From the NCBI GenBank assembly GCA_965221595.1, contig OZ244900.1:2790001-2854000 (forward strand): DNA of 64,000 nucleotides. The letters are read 5' to 3'. The stretch comes from JAAXGX01 sp965221595. GTDB taxonomy: Bacteria > Acidobacteriota > Vicinamibacteria > Vicinamibacterales > UBA8438. A model generated the notes under the pieces. It did not search any database. It was not told where the DNA came from and was given only the letters and a program-made list of their open reading frames with translations. Position numbers and translations under genes: made by a program. Below are positions 1 to 8,603 of this stretch, piece after piece (within the stretch, counting starts at the first letter, position 1; each line of letters starts with the position of its first letter).

Positions 1-1
1 G

Positions 2-484
2 CCGACCGTCCCCAACATGTCGCAGCCGATCGTCATCGGCGGCAACCGTGTCTTTCTCTCGGCCGGTTACGGCCACGGCGCGGCCGTGATCGAGGTGGCG
101 CGCGCAGGCGGGCTGCTCGCCGCGCACGAGATCTGGCGCAACCAGCGCATGAAGAATCGCTTCAGCAGCGCCGTCCTGCATGAGGGCTATATCTACGGCT
201 TCGACGAGTCCATCCTGGCCTGCGTCGACGCGTCGACCGGGGAGCTGCAGTGGAAGGGCGGACGCTACGGCTACGGCCAGCTCCTGCTGGCGGACGGCTA
301 CCTGGTCGTGCTAACTGAGCGGGGCGACCTCGTACTCGTGCGGGCAACGCCCACGGGCCACGAGGAGGTGGGGCGCTCGGCCGCCATCACGGGCAAGACG
401 TGGAACGTGCCGGCGCTGGCGGAGGGGCGGCTGCTGGTGCGCAACGCCCGACAGATGGCCGCCTTCGACGTGGCGCTGCACTGA
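2..484 (+). CDS. PQQ-like beta-propeller protein, C-terminal part (5' end outside window)
   Basis: The reading frame is open from base 2, so the gene begins upstream of the window; the ATG at 17 is probably internal. The visible 155 residues hold repeated propeller blades: IYGFDESILACVDASTGELQW is the typical PQQ_2/BamB blade (hydrophobic strand, then D-A-x-T-G-x-x-x-W), followed by weaker blades. Proteins of this type are exported pyrrolo-quinoline-quinone-like propellers, either scaffold or dehydrogenase. Without the N-terminus the ligand and localisation cannot be told. It converges on the Ku gene, with 19 nt between the stops. Confidence 0.75.
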   Translation, partial: PTVPNMSQPIVIGGNRVFLSAGYGHGAAVIEVARAGGLLAAHEIWRNQRMKNRFSSAVLHEGYIYGFDESILACVDASTGELQWKGGRYGYGQLLLADGYLVVLTERGDLVLVRATPTGHEEVGRSAAITGKTWNVPALAEGRLLVRNARQMAAFDVALH

Positions 485-503
485 AGATCGCGCGGGCCGG
501 CGC

Positions 504-1361
504 TCACGCGCGCCGGCGGCGGCGTGGCGCCGCCCGGGCGGCGTCCTTGGCCCCGGCCGTCGCCTTCGCGGGCTTCTTCTTCGTCTTGCCGACCGTGTCG
601 AGGCTCTTGCGCAGCGCCTCCATCAGGTCGATCACCTTGGCCGGCGCCTCGTCTTCAGCCACCACCACCTGCTCGCCGGCCACCTTGGCGTCGATGATGT
701 GCCGCAGCTGGGCCTGGTACTCGTCCGTGAACTCGCTCAGGTCGAGGCCGCCCTCGAAGTTCGCGATGACCTGCCGCGCGAGCTGCACCTCCGCCTCGCT
801 CGCCTCCTCGGGAATCTGATCGAGATCCTCGATGGCCGACATCCGGCGCACCTCCTCGGCCGGCCGCAGCGTGAACATCACCAGGCCGCGCTCCCGCGGC
901 TGCACCGCCACGATGTGCTCGCGCCCGGAGAGGGCCAGCTTGCCGATGCCGGCCTTGCCGCGCAGAGCCTCGCGCAACACGCCGAACGCCTCGGCGGCCA
1001 CCTTGCCGTCAGGCGCCAGGTAGTAGGGCCGCTCGACGTAGATGGGGTCGATCGACTCCATCTCCGCGAAGCGCAGCAGGTTGATGATGCGGGTGGACTC
1101 GGGCCGCGCCTTGGCGATGTCTTCGTCCTCCAGCACGACGTAACGTCCCTTCTCGAACTCGTAGCCCTTGACGATCTCGGTCTTGTCGACCTGCCGGTCG
1201 CACACCGGGCACCACTTCCGCTGCTGGATCCGCGACCGGCACTCCGCGTGCAGCTGATTGAAGTGGATCGACGCCGCGGCGTTGGTGGCCGGAAAGACCC
1301 GCACCGGCACGGTGACGAGACTAACCTTCAGGAAACCCTTCCAGGTGAGGCGCGCAGGCAT
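504..1361 (-). CDS. ku: Ku protein, non-homologous end joining
   Basis: 285 aa, the usual length of bacterial Ku. The N-terminus reads MPARLTWKGFLKVSLVTVPV, matching the conserved beta-strand opening of the family, and KGYEFEKGRYVVLEDEDI is the Ku core signature. The protein forms a homodimeric ring on DNA double-strand ends and recruits LigD. The C-terminal tail (about residues 245-285) is very rich in Lys, Arg and Ala, as in Ku proteins with basic DNA-binding extensions. It lies divergently to ligD with about 135 nt between the two starts, so both probably share a control region. Confidence 0.95.
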   Translation of the reverse strand: MPARLTWKGFLKVSLVTVPVRVFPATNAAASIHFNQLHAECRSRIQQRKWCPVCDRQVDKTEIVKGYEFEKGRYVVLEDEDIAKARPESTRIINLLRFAEMESIDPIYVERPYYLAPDGKVAAEAFGVLREALRGKAGIGKLALSGREHIVAVQPRERGLVMFTLRPAEEVRRMSAIEDLDQIPEEASEAEVQLARQVIANFEGGLDLSEFTDEYQAQLRHIIDAKVAGEQVVVAEDEAPAKVIDLMEALRKSLDTVGKTKKKPAKATAGAKDAARAAPRRRRRA

Positions 1362-1496
1362 GGTTCACATGAGTGTATCGGCACCAAGCACGTCCGTCCC
1401 CACCCCCGCCCGTGTATTCTGAACCCGTTGCCTGGACGGCCGCCATCCCGGCGCGGGGCCGCATGCGCCACCGCGTGGCGCGAGTCGCCCGACGAC

Positions 1497-3605
1497 GTGC
1501 GTCCGATGCTCGCCGAGCTCGCCGGCGCGGCCTCCCACGACCGCATTCTCGCCCGGCCCGACCTGATCTTCGAGCCGAAGTACGACGGCATCCGGGCGCT
1601 CGTGCAGGTGGAGCCGGCGGGCCCGGACGGGCCGCTCGTGCGCATCCTCTCGCGCCGGGGCAACGACAAGACCGCCGAGTTCCCGGACGTGGCCGAACCG
1701 CTTGCAAGACTCGCCCGGCGCCTCGACGGCCCGCTGCTGATGGACGGCGAGATCGTCGCCGTCGACCGGCGCGGCGCACCGCTCGGCTTCCAGCACCTGC
1801 AGGGGCGCCTGCGGCGGCGGGGGGCGGCCGCGCGCCGCGCGTCGCAGACCGCCCCGGTCGTCTTCATCGTCTTCGACCTGCTTCGCGACGGGGCGGACGA
1901 CCTGCGCGGTTGTCCCTTCACGGAGCGCCGGCGGCGGCTGGAGGCGCGTCTGCGGCGCACGGGGTCGCGCACCGTGCGTGTGACCGCCAGCAGCGCGGGG
2001 GACGGCGCCCGGCTGCGGCGACGGGCCGAGCGCCTCGGCTGGGAGGGACTCGTCGCCAAGGAGCCGCAGTCGCGGTATCTGGCCGGCCGGCGCCACGCCG
2101 CGTGGCGCAAGCTCAAGTTCACGCACACCGAGGCGTTCGTCGTCGGCGGCTGGACCGATCCCGGCGGCACGCGCTCGGGATTCGGGGCGCTCCTGCTGGG
2201 CTGCCGTGCCGCCGCGGCTCCGGACGGCGACGCGGCGCGCGGGCGCGCGGGCGCCGGGTCGGCGGTCAGCACCACGCCTCCGCTCGTCTTCGCGGGACAG
2301 GTCGGTTCGGGCTTCACGCAGGCCGAGCTGGAACGCATCGCCGAGCGCCTGGCCGGGCTCGCCGCGGACCGCTCGCCGTTCACGGACGCCCCGCCCGGCC
2401 GCGGGCGGCACCACTGGGTCCGGCCCGTGCTGGTCGTGGAGGTCAGGTTCACGGAGCGGACGTTCGACGGCCTGCTGCGCAACCCGGTCTACCTGCGGCT
2501 GCGCGACGACGAGCCGGCCGCGGGCGTTCGGGCGCGGGCGCCGCGCGGGCGCGCCTGTCCGGCCGCCGGCCAGGCGCCGCGCGTCCCGGTGCCGCTGTCA
2601 GCCGACCCGGCGCTTCCGGAGCTGCTCGACACGCTGGCGGAACTCGAGCAGCGCCGGGCGCGCGGCACGCTCGTGCTGCCGGACGGGGCGCGCGTGGCGG
2701 TCGGCAATCTCGACAAGGTGTTCTGGCCCGAGCCGGGCATCACCAAGGGCGAGCTGCTCCGCTTCGCGCTCCGCATCGCGCCGTATCTGCTGCCCGTCGT
2801 CGCCGACCGGCCGCTCGTGATGAAGCGGTTCCCGCACGGCATCCAGGGCAAGTCCTTCTACCAGCACCGGGCCCCGGACCGGGTCCCCGCCGGGGTGCGG
2901 GCGGCAACCGTGCGGGAGCACCCCGAGACCGCGGGCTCGGAGGTGCCGTACCTGGTCGGCGGCCAGCTCCGGACGCTCGTCTACATGACCCAGCTGGCCG
3001 TCATCTCCCAGGATCCCTGGTTCTCCCGACTGCCCGCGCTCACCGCGCCGGACCAGGTCGCGCTCGACCTCGATCCGCCGCCCGGTACCCCGTTCGCACG
3101 GGTGCTCGACGTCGCCTGCTGGCTGCACGACGAACTCGAGACCCTGGGCACACCCAGCTTTCCCAAGACGTCCGGCGCGAGTGGACTCCACATCCACATC
3201 CCGCTGGCGCCCGGGACGCCGTACGAGGCGGGCCAGATCTTCTGTCGGATAGTGGCGACCGTCGTGGCCGGCAGACACCCGGACGCCGCCACCGTCGAAC
3301 GCGCCGTCCGGCGGCGCCGGGCGGGCACCGTCTACATCGACTATCTCCAGAACATCTACGGCAAGACGCTCGCGGCCGCCTACAGCGCGCGGGCGAGCGT
3401 GTTCGCCGGCGTCTCCACGCCCCTCACCTGGCAGGAGGTGCGCGACGGCGCGCGGAGCGGCCTCGATCCCGGCGCGTTCACGGTGCGGTCCATCTTCGCG
3501 CGTCTCGAGCAGGTCGGCGATCTGTGGGCGGCACTGCGCACCTCGGAGCCGGCGCGGCTCGAGGCCGCGTTCGCCTACGACCGTCGCCGGCCGGGCCCGT
3601 TGTAG
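1497..3605 (+). CDS. ligD: ATP-dependent DNA ligase LigD (ligase-polymerase type)
   Basis: About 702 aa from a GTG at 1497; ATG at 1506 or TTG at 1428 are other possible starts. The ligase domain comes first: EPKYDGIRAL near residue 28 carries the adenylated lysine (motif I), and MDGEIVAV is motif III. An OB-fold follows (EAFVVGGWTDPGGTRSGFG). The primase-polymerase domain is C-terminal, with LDKVFWPEPGITKGEL, the metal-binding ALDLDPP and SGLHIHIP. No PE 3'-phosphoesterase domain is seen. It works with Ku to process and seal double-strand breaks. A TATTCT hexamer at 1415-1420 may be its -10 box. Confidence 0.93.
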   Translation: MRPMLAELAGAASHDRILARPDLIFEPKYDGIRALVQVEPAGPDGPLVRILSRRGNDKTAEFPDVAEPLARLARRLDGPLLMDGEIVAVDRRGAPLGFQHLQGRLRRRGAAARRASQTAPVVFIVFDLLRDGADDLRGCPFTERRRRLEARLRRTGSRTVRVTASSAGDGARLRRRAERLGWEGLVAKEPQSRYLAGRRHAAWRKLKFTHTEAFVVGGWTDPGGTRSGFGALLLGCRAAAAPDGDAARGRAGAGSAVSTTPPLVFAGQVGSGFTQAELERIAERLAGLAADRSPFTDAPPGRGRHHWVRPVLVVEVRFTERTFDGLLRNPVYLRLRDDEPAAGVRARAPRGRACPAAGQAPRVPVPLSADPALPELLDTLAELEQRRARGTLVLPDGARVAVGNLDKVFWPEPGITKGELLRFALRIAPYLLPVVADRPLVMKRFPHGIQGKSFYQHRAPDRVPAGVRAATVREHPETAGSEVPYLVGGQLRTLVYMTQLAVISQDPWFSRLPALTAPDQVALDLDPPPGTPFARVLDVACWLHDELETLGTPSFPKTSGASGLHIHIPLAPGTPYEAGQIFCRIVATVVAGRHPDAATVERAVRRRRAGTVYIDYLQNIYGKTLAAAYSARASVFAGVSTPLTWQEVRDGARSGLDPGAFTVRSIFARLEQVGDLWAALRTSEPARLEAAFAYDRRRPGPL

Positions 3606-3620
3606 GATGGGGCCGAGCGC

Positions 3621-5348
3621 ATGCGCCAGCAACGCCTCCCGGTCCGGCTGCCCCTGCTCGCCGCCGCGGCGGCCGCCGCGGCCGTCAGTGCCTGGGCGCT
3701 GGCCGCCCGGCCACTCGACATCGCCGACGACGTCGGGGCGCCGCCGCGGGGCCGCTGGACCGAGGTCATCGGCGCGTTGCACGTGCACACCACACACTCC
3801 GACGGCGCCGGCAGCGTGGGGCACGTCGCGGCCGCGGCGCGGCAGGCCGGGTTGGATTTCGTGGTCGTCACCGATCACAACACCTTCGGCGCGAAGCCGG
3901 CCGAGGGCTATGTGGGCGACCTGTTGCTCGTCGTCGGCGTCGAGGTCTCCACGCACGCCGGCCACCTGCTGGCGCTCGGCGTCGACGAGCCGCACTTCCG
4001 GTTCCCGCCCACCGCGGCCGATGTACTGCAGGACGTGACGGAGCTCGGCGGCACGGCAATCGTCGCCCACCCCACCAGCCCGCGCGACGACCTCCGCTGG
4101 AAGGCCGGAGCGCTGCCGGGCGGCTGGGGCATCGAGGTGCTCAACGGCGACACGCAGTGGCGCACGGCCCCCCGCCTGCGCCTGCTCGCCAACCTGTTCG
4201 TCTATCCTCTGCGCGGTGCCCACGCGCTCGCGCGGCTGCTGACCCGGCCGACCGCCCTGGCGCTCTGGGACGACCTGCTGAGCCGCCGGCACACCACCGG
4301 CGTCGCGGGGGCCGACGCGCACACGCGCCTGCCGTCGTACGAGGCGATGTTCGGCGTGGTCCGCAACCACGTGCTCCTCGACGCCCCCCTGAGCGGTGCT
4401 GCCCGGCGGGACATTGCCGCAATCGTAGCCGCGCTCGCCCGCGGCCGCCTGTTCGTCGGCATCGACGCCATTGCCGCCACCGAGGGCTTCTTTTTCGTCG
4501 CCGAGCACGGCGAGCGCACCTGGACGATGGGCGATACCGTCGCGCCGCATCCGGCCCTGACGCTGCGCGCCGGCGGCGCGGGCGACTCGCGCGCGCGGTT
4601 CAGCCTGCTCAGGGACGGCGCCGTGCTGGCAACGGGCAGCGGCGCGCTCGAGGCGCCGGCGGCGAAGAGCGGAGTCTATCGGGTCGAGGTCAGCCTGCCC
4701 CGGTGGGACGTCCCCTGGATCGTCTCGAACCCGATCTACGTCTTCGATGACGCCGAGCGCCGGCGACGCGAGCAACGCGCCGCGCAGCCGGCCCCGGCGC
4801 CGGCCGTCGTCCCGGCCGCCTACCTGGACAAGTTCGAGAACGGCTCGATCTTCGCGGCGGCGTCCGACCCCACGTCGTCGATCACCCTGACGACCGGGCC
4901 GCGCGGCGGCGGTGCAGCGGGCGCGGCCGGCCGGATGGAGTACCGGCTCGGCGTGCGGACACGCGCCACGCCGTCGCCGTACGTGGCCCTCACGAGCCAC
5001 GTGCCGCGGGATCTCTCGGGCCACGACGGGCTCACGCTGGCTGTGCGGGCCGACGCCGTGCGCCGCCTGTGGGTTCAGGTGCGCGACCGCAATCCCCGCT
5101 CGTCCGAGGGCAGCGAGTGGTGGTCGGCCTCGCTGAAGGCGACCCCCGCGTGGCAGCGGCTGACCGTCCCGTTCCACCGCCTGCGGTCACGGGACCCGGC
5201 CACCGACGGCCGCCTCGACCTCGACGCGGTCGAGGCCGTCATCTTCATCGTCGACGCCGGTGCGGCGCCGGCCGGCTCGGCGGGCACGCTGTGGTTCGAC
5301 GACGTGGGCCTGTACCGGCAGCCCGCAGGCGAGGAGGGACGACCATGA
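3621..5348 (+). CDS. Exported PHP-domain metallohydrolase (CehA/McbA-like)
   Basis: 575 aa. Residues 1-28 form an export or anchor signal. The PHP metal site is complete: ALHVHTTHSDG (H-x-H and D), VVTDHNTF, VGVEVSTHAGH (Glu), IVAHPTSP and GADAHTRL (D-x-H). These would bind two or three divalent metals for phosphoester or related hydrolysis. A linker rich in Ala, Arg and Pro near residues 375-395 leads to a C-terminal beta-sandwich of about 170 residues resembling carbohydrate-binding modules (LWFDDVGLYR near its end). The stop overlaps the deacetylase start by 4 nt, so the two are translationally coupled. The substrate is unknown; a cell-wall or glycan phosphoester is one guess. Confidence 0.85.
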   Translation: MRQQRLPVRLPLLAAAAAAAAVSAWALAARPLDIADDVGAPPRGRWTEVIGALHVHTTHSDGAGSVGHVAAAARQAGLDFVVVTDHNTFGAKPAEGYVGDLLLVVGVEVSTHAGHLLALGVDEPHFRFPPTAADVLQDVTELGGTAIVAHPTSPRDDLRWKAGALPGGWGIEVLNGDTQWRTAPRLRLLANLFVYPLRGAHALARLLTRPTALALWDDLLSRRHTTGVAGADAHTRLPSYEAMFGVVRNHVLLDAPLSGAARRDIAAIVAALARGRLFVGIDAIAATEGFFFVAEHGERTWTMGDTVAPHPALTLRAGGAGDSRARFSLLRDGAVLATGSGALEAPAAKSGVYRVEVSLPRWDVPWIVSNPIYVFDDAERRRREQRAAQPAPAPAVVPAAYLDKFENGSIFAAASDPTSSITLTTGPRGGGAAGAAGRMEYRLGVRTRATPSPYVALTSHVPRDLSGHDGLTLAVRADAVRRLWVQVRDRNPRSSEGSEWWSASLKATPAWQRLTVPFHRLRSRDPATDGRLDLDAVEAVIFIVDAGAAPAGSAGTLWFDDVGLYRQPAGEEGRP

Positions 5349-6325
5349 CCTGGAGCTGGACCCGCGTGGTGGGAACGGTTGTCGGCGGCGGCGGCGGTCT
5401 GCTGGCGGCCGGCCTGCTGGCCGTCGAGGTGGGCGCCCAGTCGCGCCAGCCCGGTCTGCACCTGGACGTCGACGAGATCCGGGCCATCGCCGGCCGCGTG
5501 AGCGCGGGCCGCAGCCTGCAACCCGCCGCTTGGCCGCACGGCGCCCGCGTGGCGGTGCTGATCTCGTTCGATGTCGACAACCACACGACGACCATCGTGC
5601 GCAACGCCGAGCCCTCCATCGGCGCGCTGTCGCAGGGCGAGTACGGCGCCCGCGTAGGCCTGCAGCGCGTCGTCGACCTCATGGACCGCCACGCAATCCC
5701 CGCGTCGTTCTTCATTCCGGCGGTCAGCCTCGTGCTGCACCCAGAGATGGTCGACGTCATCCAGGCCTCGGGGCGGCACGAGTTCGGTGTGCACGGCTGG
5801 ATCCACGAGCTGAACAGCGCGCTCGACGCGGAAACTGAACGCGAGTTCGTCAGGAGGGCGACCGACTACCTGGAGGAGGCGACCGGACGGCGGCCTGTCG
5901 GCTACCGCGCCCCGTCGTGGGACTTCAGCCGCAACACGCTGGACATCATCAAGGGGCTCGGGTTCCTGTACGACAGCTCGCTGATGGCCGACGACCGGCC
6001 CTACGAGCTGCTGCAGCACAGCCAGCCGACCGGCGTCGTCGAGCTGCCGGTGGAGTGGATCCTCGACGACGCGCCCCTGCTGAATCCGCGCGGCGTCAGC
6101 TACACGCCGCCGCGCGAGCTGCTGCAGGTCTACATCGACGAGTTCGACAAGGCCTACGAGGAAGGCACGATGTTCCTCCTGACGACCCACCCCCACATCA
6201 TCGGCCACCGCTCGCGCATCGTCATCCTCGAGGAGCTGATCGCGCACATCGAGGCGCGCGGCGACGTCTGGTTCGCGACGCATGAACAGGTGGCGCGCTA
6301 CGTCAAGGCGCAGGCTGGTCTGTGA
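5345..6325 (+). CDS. Exported polysaccharide deacetylase (NodB / PgdA-like)
   Basis: 326 aa from the ATG inside an ATGA overlap with the PHP gene. Residues 1-30 look like a signal peptide. The NodB fold is shown by SFDVDNHTT (motif 1 Asp), FGVHGWIHELNS (motif 2 His pair), GYRAPSWDFS (motif 3 R-x-P) and LLTTHPHIIGH (motif 5 His). The pattern around GYRAPSWDFSRNTL is closest to the cyclic-imidase/peptidoglycan-deacetylase branch (PuuE, H. pylori PgdA) rather than chitin deacetylases. It probably removes an N-acetyl group or opens a ring amide in the periplasm. Coupling with the PHP protein suggests one pathway. Confidence 0.88.
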   Translation: MTWSWTRVVGTVVGGGGGLLAAGLLAVEVGAQSRQPGLHLDVDEIRAIAGRVSAGRSLQPAAWPHGARVAVLISFDVDNHTTTIVRNAEPSIGALSQGEYGARVGLQRVVDLMDRHAIPASFFIPAVSLVLHPEMVDVIQASGRHEFGVHGWIHELNSALDAETEREFVRRATDYLEEATGRRPVGYRAPSWDFSRNTLDIIKGLGFLYDSSLMADDRPYELLQHSQPTGVVELPVEWILDDAPLLNPRGVSYTPPRELLQVYIDEFDKAYEEGTMFLLTTHPHIIGHRSRIVILEELIAHIEARGDVWFATHEQVARYVKAQAGL

Positions 6326-6385
6326 CAAAGGGCCCCCGGCCGCGCGTCTGTGCCGGACGGCCGGCACCCGTTGCCCGCCGCAGCG

Positions 6386-6412
6386 GGTTCGCCTAGGATG
6401 AAGAGGCGAACC
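6386..6412. promoter_or_regulatory. 8-bp perfect inverted repeat, possible transcript-end hairpin
   Basis: GGTTCGCC at 6386-6393 and GGCGAACC at 6405-6412 are perfect complements around an 11-nt loop. It stands 60 nt after the deacetylase stop. No T-run follows, so it is either a weak or Rho-assisted terminator, an mRNA-stabilising stem or an operator. The loop contains TAGGAT, a possible -10 box. Confidence 0.35.
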
Positions 6413-6534
6413 TTGGCACCCCCTCGTGAAACGCGTCGCACCGAGACGGCAAGGCTCCCGCCCGGCAAGGCGCGACGAGAGAGCCTATTGCCCATAGTCG
6501 ACCGGGGAGCAACGCGGTCAGGCGGGATTCAGCG

Positions 6535-6572
6535 CCCGTCGAATGCAGCGGGGACTTTTGCCACGGGCTGTT
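6535..6572 (+). repeat. Dispersed 38-bp repeat, copy 1
   Basis: Starts CCCGTCGAATGCAGCG and runs through GGACTTTTGCCAC. The same 38 bp, with three mismatches, recurs on the other strand at 43604-43641. This copy ends 3 nt before the likely start codon of the hendecad-repeat protein; the other lies just upstream of a YACHEGNY-family gene. Confidence 0.7.
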
Positions 6573-6575
6573 GAC

Positions 6576-7145
6576 ATGGACGCTACCGCCTGGACAGTCA
6601 TAGGAGCCGCCGTCGGTCTCTTGGCCGCGATCGGTGCCTCGTTCCGCAGCCTCCGCGGCGAAATGCGCGCGGAGATGCGCGACCTGCGCGGACGAATCGA
6701 AGCCCAGAGCGAAGACCTGCGGGCACGAATCGAGGCCCAGGGCAAGGACCTCAGCGGACGAATCGAAGCCCAAGGCGGGGACCTCAGTAGACGAATCGAA
6801 GCCCAGGGCGAAGACCTCAGCAGACGAATCGAAGCCCAGGGCGAAGACCTCAGCAGACGAATCGAAGCCCAGGGCGAAGACCTCAGCGGACGAATCGAAG
6901 CCCAAGGCGAAGACCTGCGGGGACGAATCGAGGCCCAGGGCAAGGACCTCAGCAGACGAATCGAAGCCCAAGGCGGGGACCTCGGCGAACGAATCGACGG
7001 CCAGGGCGAGGACCTGCGGGGACGAATCGACGGCCAGGGGCAAGCTCTGCGCGAGCAGGTCGGTCAGTTGCGCGAACGGATGGCGCACCTCGAAGGCCTG
7101 CTCGAAGGCCTCCGCGAGGCCATCACCGGCAAGCGGGTAGCGTGA
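6576..7145 (+). CDS. Membrane-anchored hendecad-repeat coiled-coil protein
   Basis: 189 aa from the ATG at 6576; an upstream ATG at 6543 lies inside a dispersed repeat and is less likely. Residues 4-20 (WTVIGAAVGLLAAIGASF) form one membrane segment. Residues 40-160 consist of eleven consecutive 11-residue units of the type RIEAQGEDLSR, then a less regular heptad-like end (LREQVGQLRERMAHLEGL). Hendecads give long, slightly right-handed or straight coiled coils. The shape recalls XhlA-like or small DUF1640-type membrane coiled-coil proteins, but I do not recognise a specific family. Role unknown; perhaps a spacer or envelope tether. Confidence 0.7.
   Translation: MDATAWTVIGAAVGLLAAIGASFRSLRGEMRAEMRDLRGRIEAQSEDLRARIEAQGKDLSGRIEAQGGDLSRRIEAQGEDLSRRIEAQGEDLSRRIEAQGEDLSGRIEAQGEDLRGRIEAQGKDLSRRIEAQGGDLGERIDGQGEDLRGRIDGQGQALREQVGQLRERMAHLEGLLEGLREAITGKRVA
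6693..7055 (+). repeat. Eleven tandem 33-bp units inside the coiled-coil gene
   Basis: Eleven in-frame units of exactly 33 bp begin with CGAATCGA at 6693, 6726 and so on to 7023. Units 4 to 6 are almost identical in DNA, which points to recent slippage or unequal exchange. The outer units have diverged. Confidence 0.9.
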
Positions 7146-7233
7146 CCACGGGCAGGAGAAGAGCGGGCAGTGTTCGCATGCCCGGTGTATGCTGTTCGAC
7201 GTTCTTCCGCAGCGGGATGGTGACATACGATGC

Positions 7234-7310
7234 GCGCCCGTAGCTCAGCTGGATAGAGCGCCGGGCTTCGAACCCGTAGGTCGGGGGTTCAAATCCCTCC
7301 GGGCGCGCCA
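7234..7310 (+). tRNA. tRNA-Arg (anticodon TCG)
   Basis: 77 nt with encoded CCA. The acceptor GCGCCCG pairs with CGGGCGC, the D arm is GCTC/GAGC, the anticodon loop is CTTCGAA (anticodon TCG, reads CGA) and the T loop is TTCAAAT. The first anticodon-stem pair is C-T, a mismatch. Confidence 0.95.
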
Positions 7311-7819
7311 ACCTCCTGCTGCCGCCGCGGCCGGTCTCCACGGCCGGCCGGCTCCCGCATGTGCCGTAACCGCGGGCTGGTGCTCAACTGCCTGGTGTCA
7401 GCTGGTCTCTCCGGTACTCGGCCGCTGATCTTGCTGTCGCCGTCGAGCTGCGGTCCTAGATCGGGCCCGAACATGTCGCTCCGGCCGTTCTCGACCGTGA
7501 CGCGCGATGCTGACAGCAAACCCCGCCTCGGCTCAGCGTCGGGCAAGTTCGAACCACCGCAGCCACATCGCCGACGTCCTGACGCATTTGACGCCCCAGT
7601 CCAAAACCGTAGTACGCTTACTGCAGCTCGCGCGGTGTACGGGCTTACGGAACCCGAAACCGTCATGACTTACGCGCCGCCACCGTTGCAGAATCACGCC
7701 GCCGCGATTGCGCATCCGCCGCGTGCAGATCGAGCTGCCGAGACGGTTTCGCGCGTGATCCGGCTAGTACCGGCTGGCAGTACAGAGGATGCTTCTGTAA
7801 GTACTTGATTATAAAGGAC
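7311..7819. other. 509-nt spacer between two Arg tRNAs; no supported gene
   Basis: An open frame at 7359-7808 has no family resemblance and no ribosome-binding site, and its composition looks like chance. TATAAA just before 7820 may contribute to the promoter of the second tRNA. Nothing else is seen. Confidence 0.5.
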
Positions 7820-7896
<77 letters not shown>

Positions 7897-7903
7897 ACTC
7901 TCC

Positions 7904-7936
7904 GGGCCCTTTTCCCAACGAAAAGGGCCCTTTTTT
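7904..7936 (+). terminator. Rho-independent terminator after tRNA-Arg(CCG)
   Basis: A perfect 10-bp stem, GGGCCCTTTT at 7904-7913 and AAAAGGGCCC at 7921-7930, surrounds a 7-nt loop and is followed by six T. It starts 7 nt after the CCA. Confidence 0.93.
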
Positions 7937-8104
7937 ATTAGATTTTGAGCCCGTTGCGCTCCTCGGGCCGCCACCTTCCGTCGGGTCCCGAAACCGTCCG
8001 AATCCACCGCAAAACGCGCGTTTGGGACACCAAGAATTAGCAGAAAAGTTAGCAGCCTCGCGGCGGTCGCTCCGAGCCCGTGCCGACGCCCGTGGACTGC
8101 GTCG

Positions 8105-8575
8105 ATGTCGATGCTTGCCATCGCCTCCGGGTTCGTCTACGTCGCCCTGGTCCTCGACGCTTGGTCGCGCCGCGTCGTCGGCTATGCAATCGGTCGGTCC
8201 GTCGATGCGCGACTCGCCGTGGCCGCGGTCGCCGCCCGGCGGTCGCCGGGCGGCTGTATCTGCCACACCGATCGAGGTTCCCAGTACGCCTCGGCTTGCT
8301 ACCGCGAGCTGCTCGCCGAGCACGACCTGGTGGGGTCGATGAGCTGACGCGGCAACCCGTACGACAACGCCAAGGCGGAGAGCTTCATCAAAACCCTCAA
8401 GGTCGAAGCGGTCTAGCTGGCGGACTACCAGACGTTCGAGGACGTCAGCACCGACCTGCCCAGGTTCATTGAGGAGGTCTATAACACGCGTAGACTGCAC
8501 GCCGGGCTGGGGTATCTCAGCCCCGTGCAGTTCGAGAATCAACACACCCCGCGCCCTGTCAAAACGGCGGCCTGA
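8105..8575 (+). pseudogene. IS3-family transposase OrfB, 3' remnant with two internal stops
   Basis: The DDE integrase core of an IS3-family OrfB is readable: SGFVYVALVLDAWSRRVVGY (first Asp in the VLDAWSRR strand), ICHTDRGSQYAS (second Asp) and NPYDNAKAESFIKTLK (the Glu). Two in-frame stops break it: TGA at 8345-8347 and a TAG near 8416. The 5' part of orfB and all of orfA are absent upstream. The frame ends 2 nt before a terminal inverted repeat. It cannot produce an active transposase. Confidence 0.88.
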
Positions 8576-8577
8576 CG

Positions 8578-8603
8578 CTGTCCACTCCAAGGGGCGCAGT
8601 CCA
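8578..8603 (+). repeat. Right terminal inverted repeat of the IS3-type element
   Basis: 26 bp beginning CTGTCCACTCCAAGG and ending GCAGTCCA. It is the reverse complement of 11211-11236 at 23 of 26 positions. Its outer end is CA, as expected for IS3-family ends (TG...CA). Confidence 0.8.

Noticed and set aside
1373..4750. Very long open frame (over 1,100 codons) overlapping LigD and the PHP gene
   Set aside because: Arg/Ala/Pro-rich shadow in another frame of two genes with intact motifs; a usual artefact of high GC.
2598..5177. Long minus-strand open frame opposite LigD and the PHP gene
   Set aside because: Antisense shadow; no domain and unnatural composition.
6693..7055. 33-bp tandem units considered as a CRISPR array
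   Set aside because: No spacers; the units are contiguous, in frame and encode a coiled coil.
7359..7808. 149-codon open frame between the Arg tRNAs
   Set aside because: No ribosome-binding site, no family resemblance, codon pattern like random GC-rich DNA.
8080..8104. Short similarity (CGACGCCCGTGGA) to sequence near 47583
   Set aside because: Too short and imperfect to distinguish from chance in GC-rich DNA.
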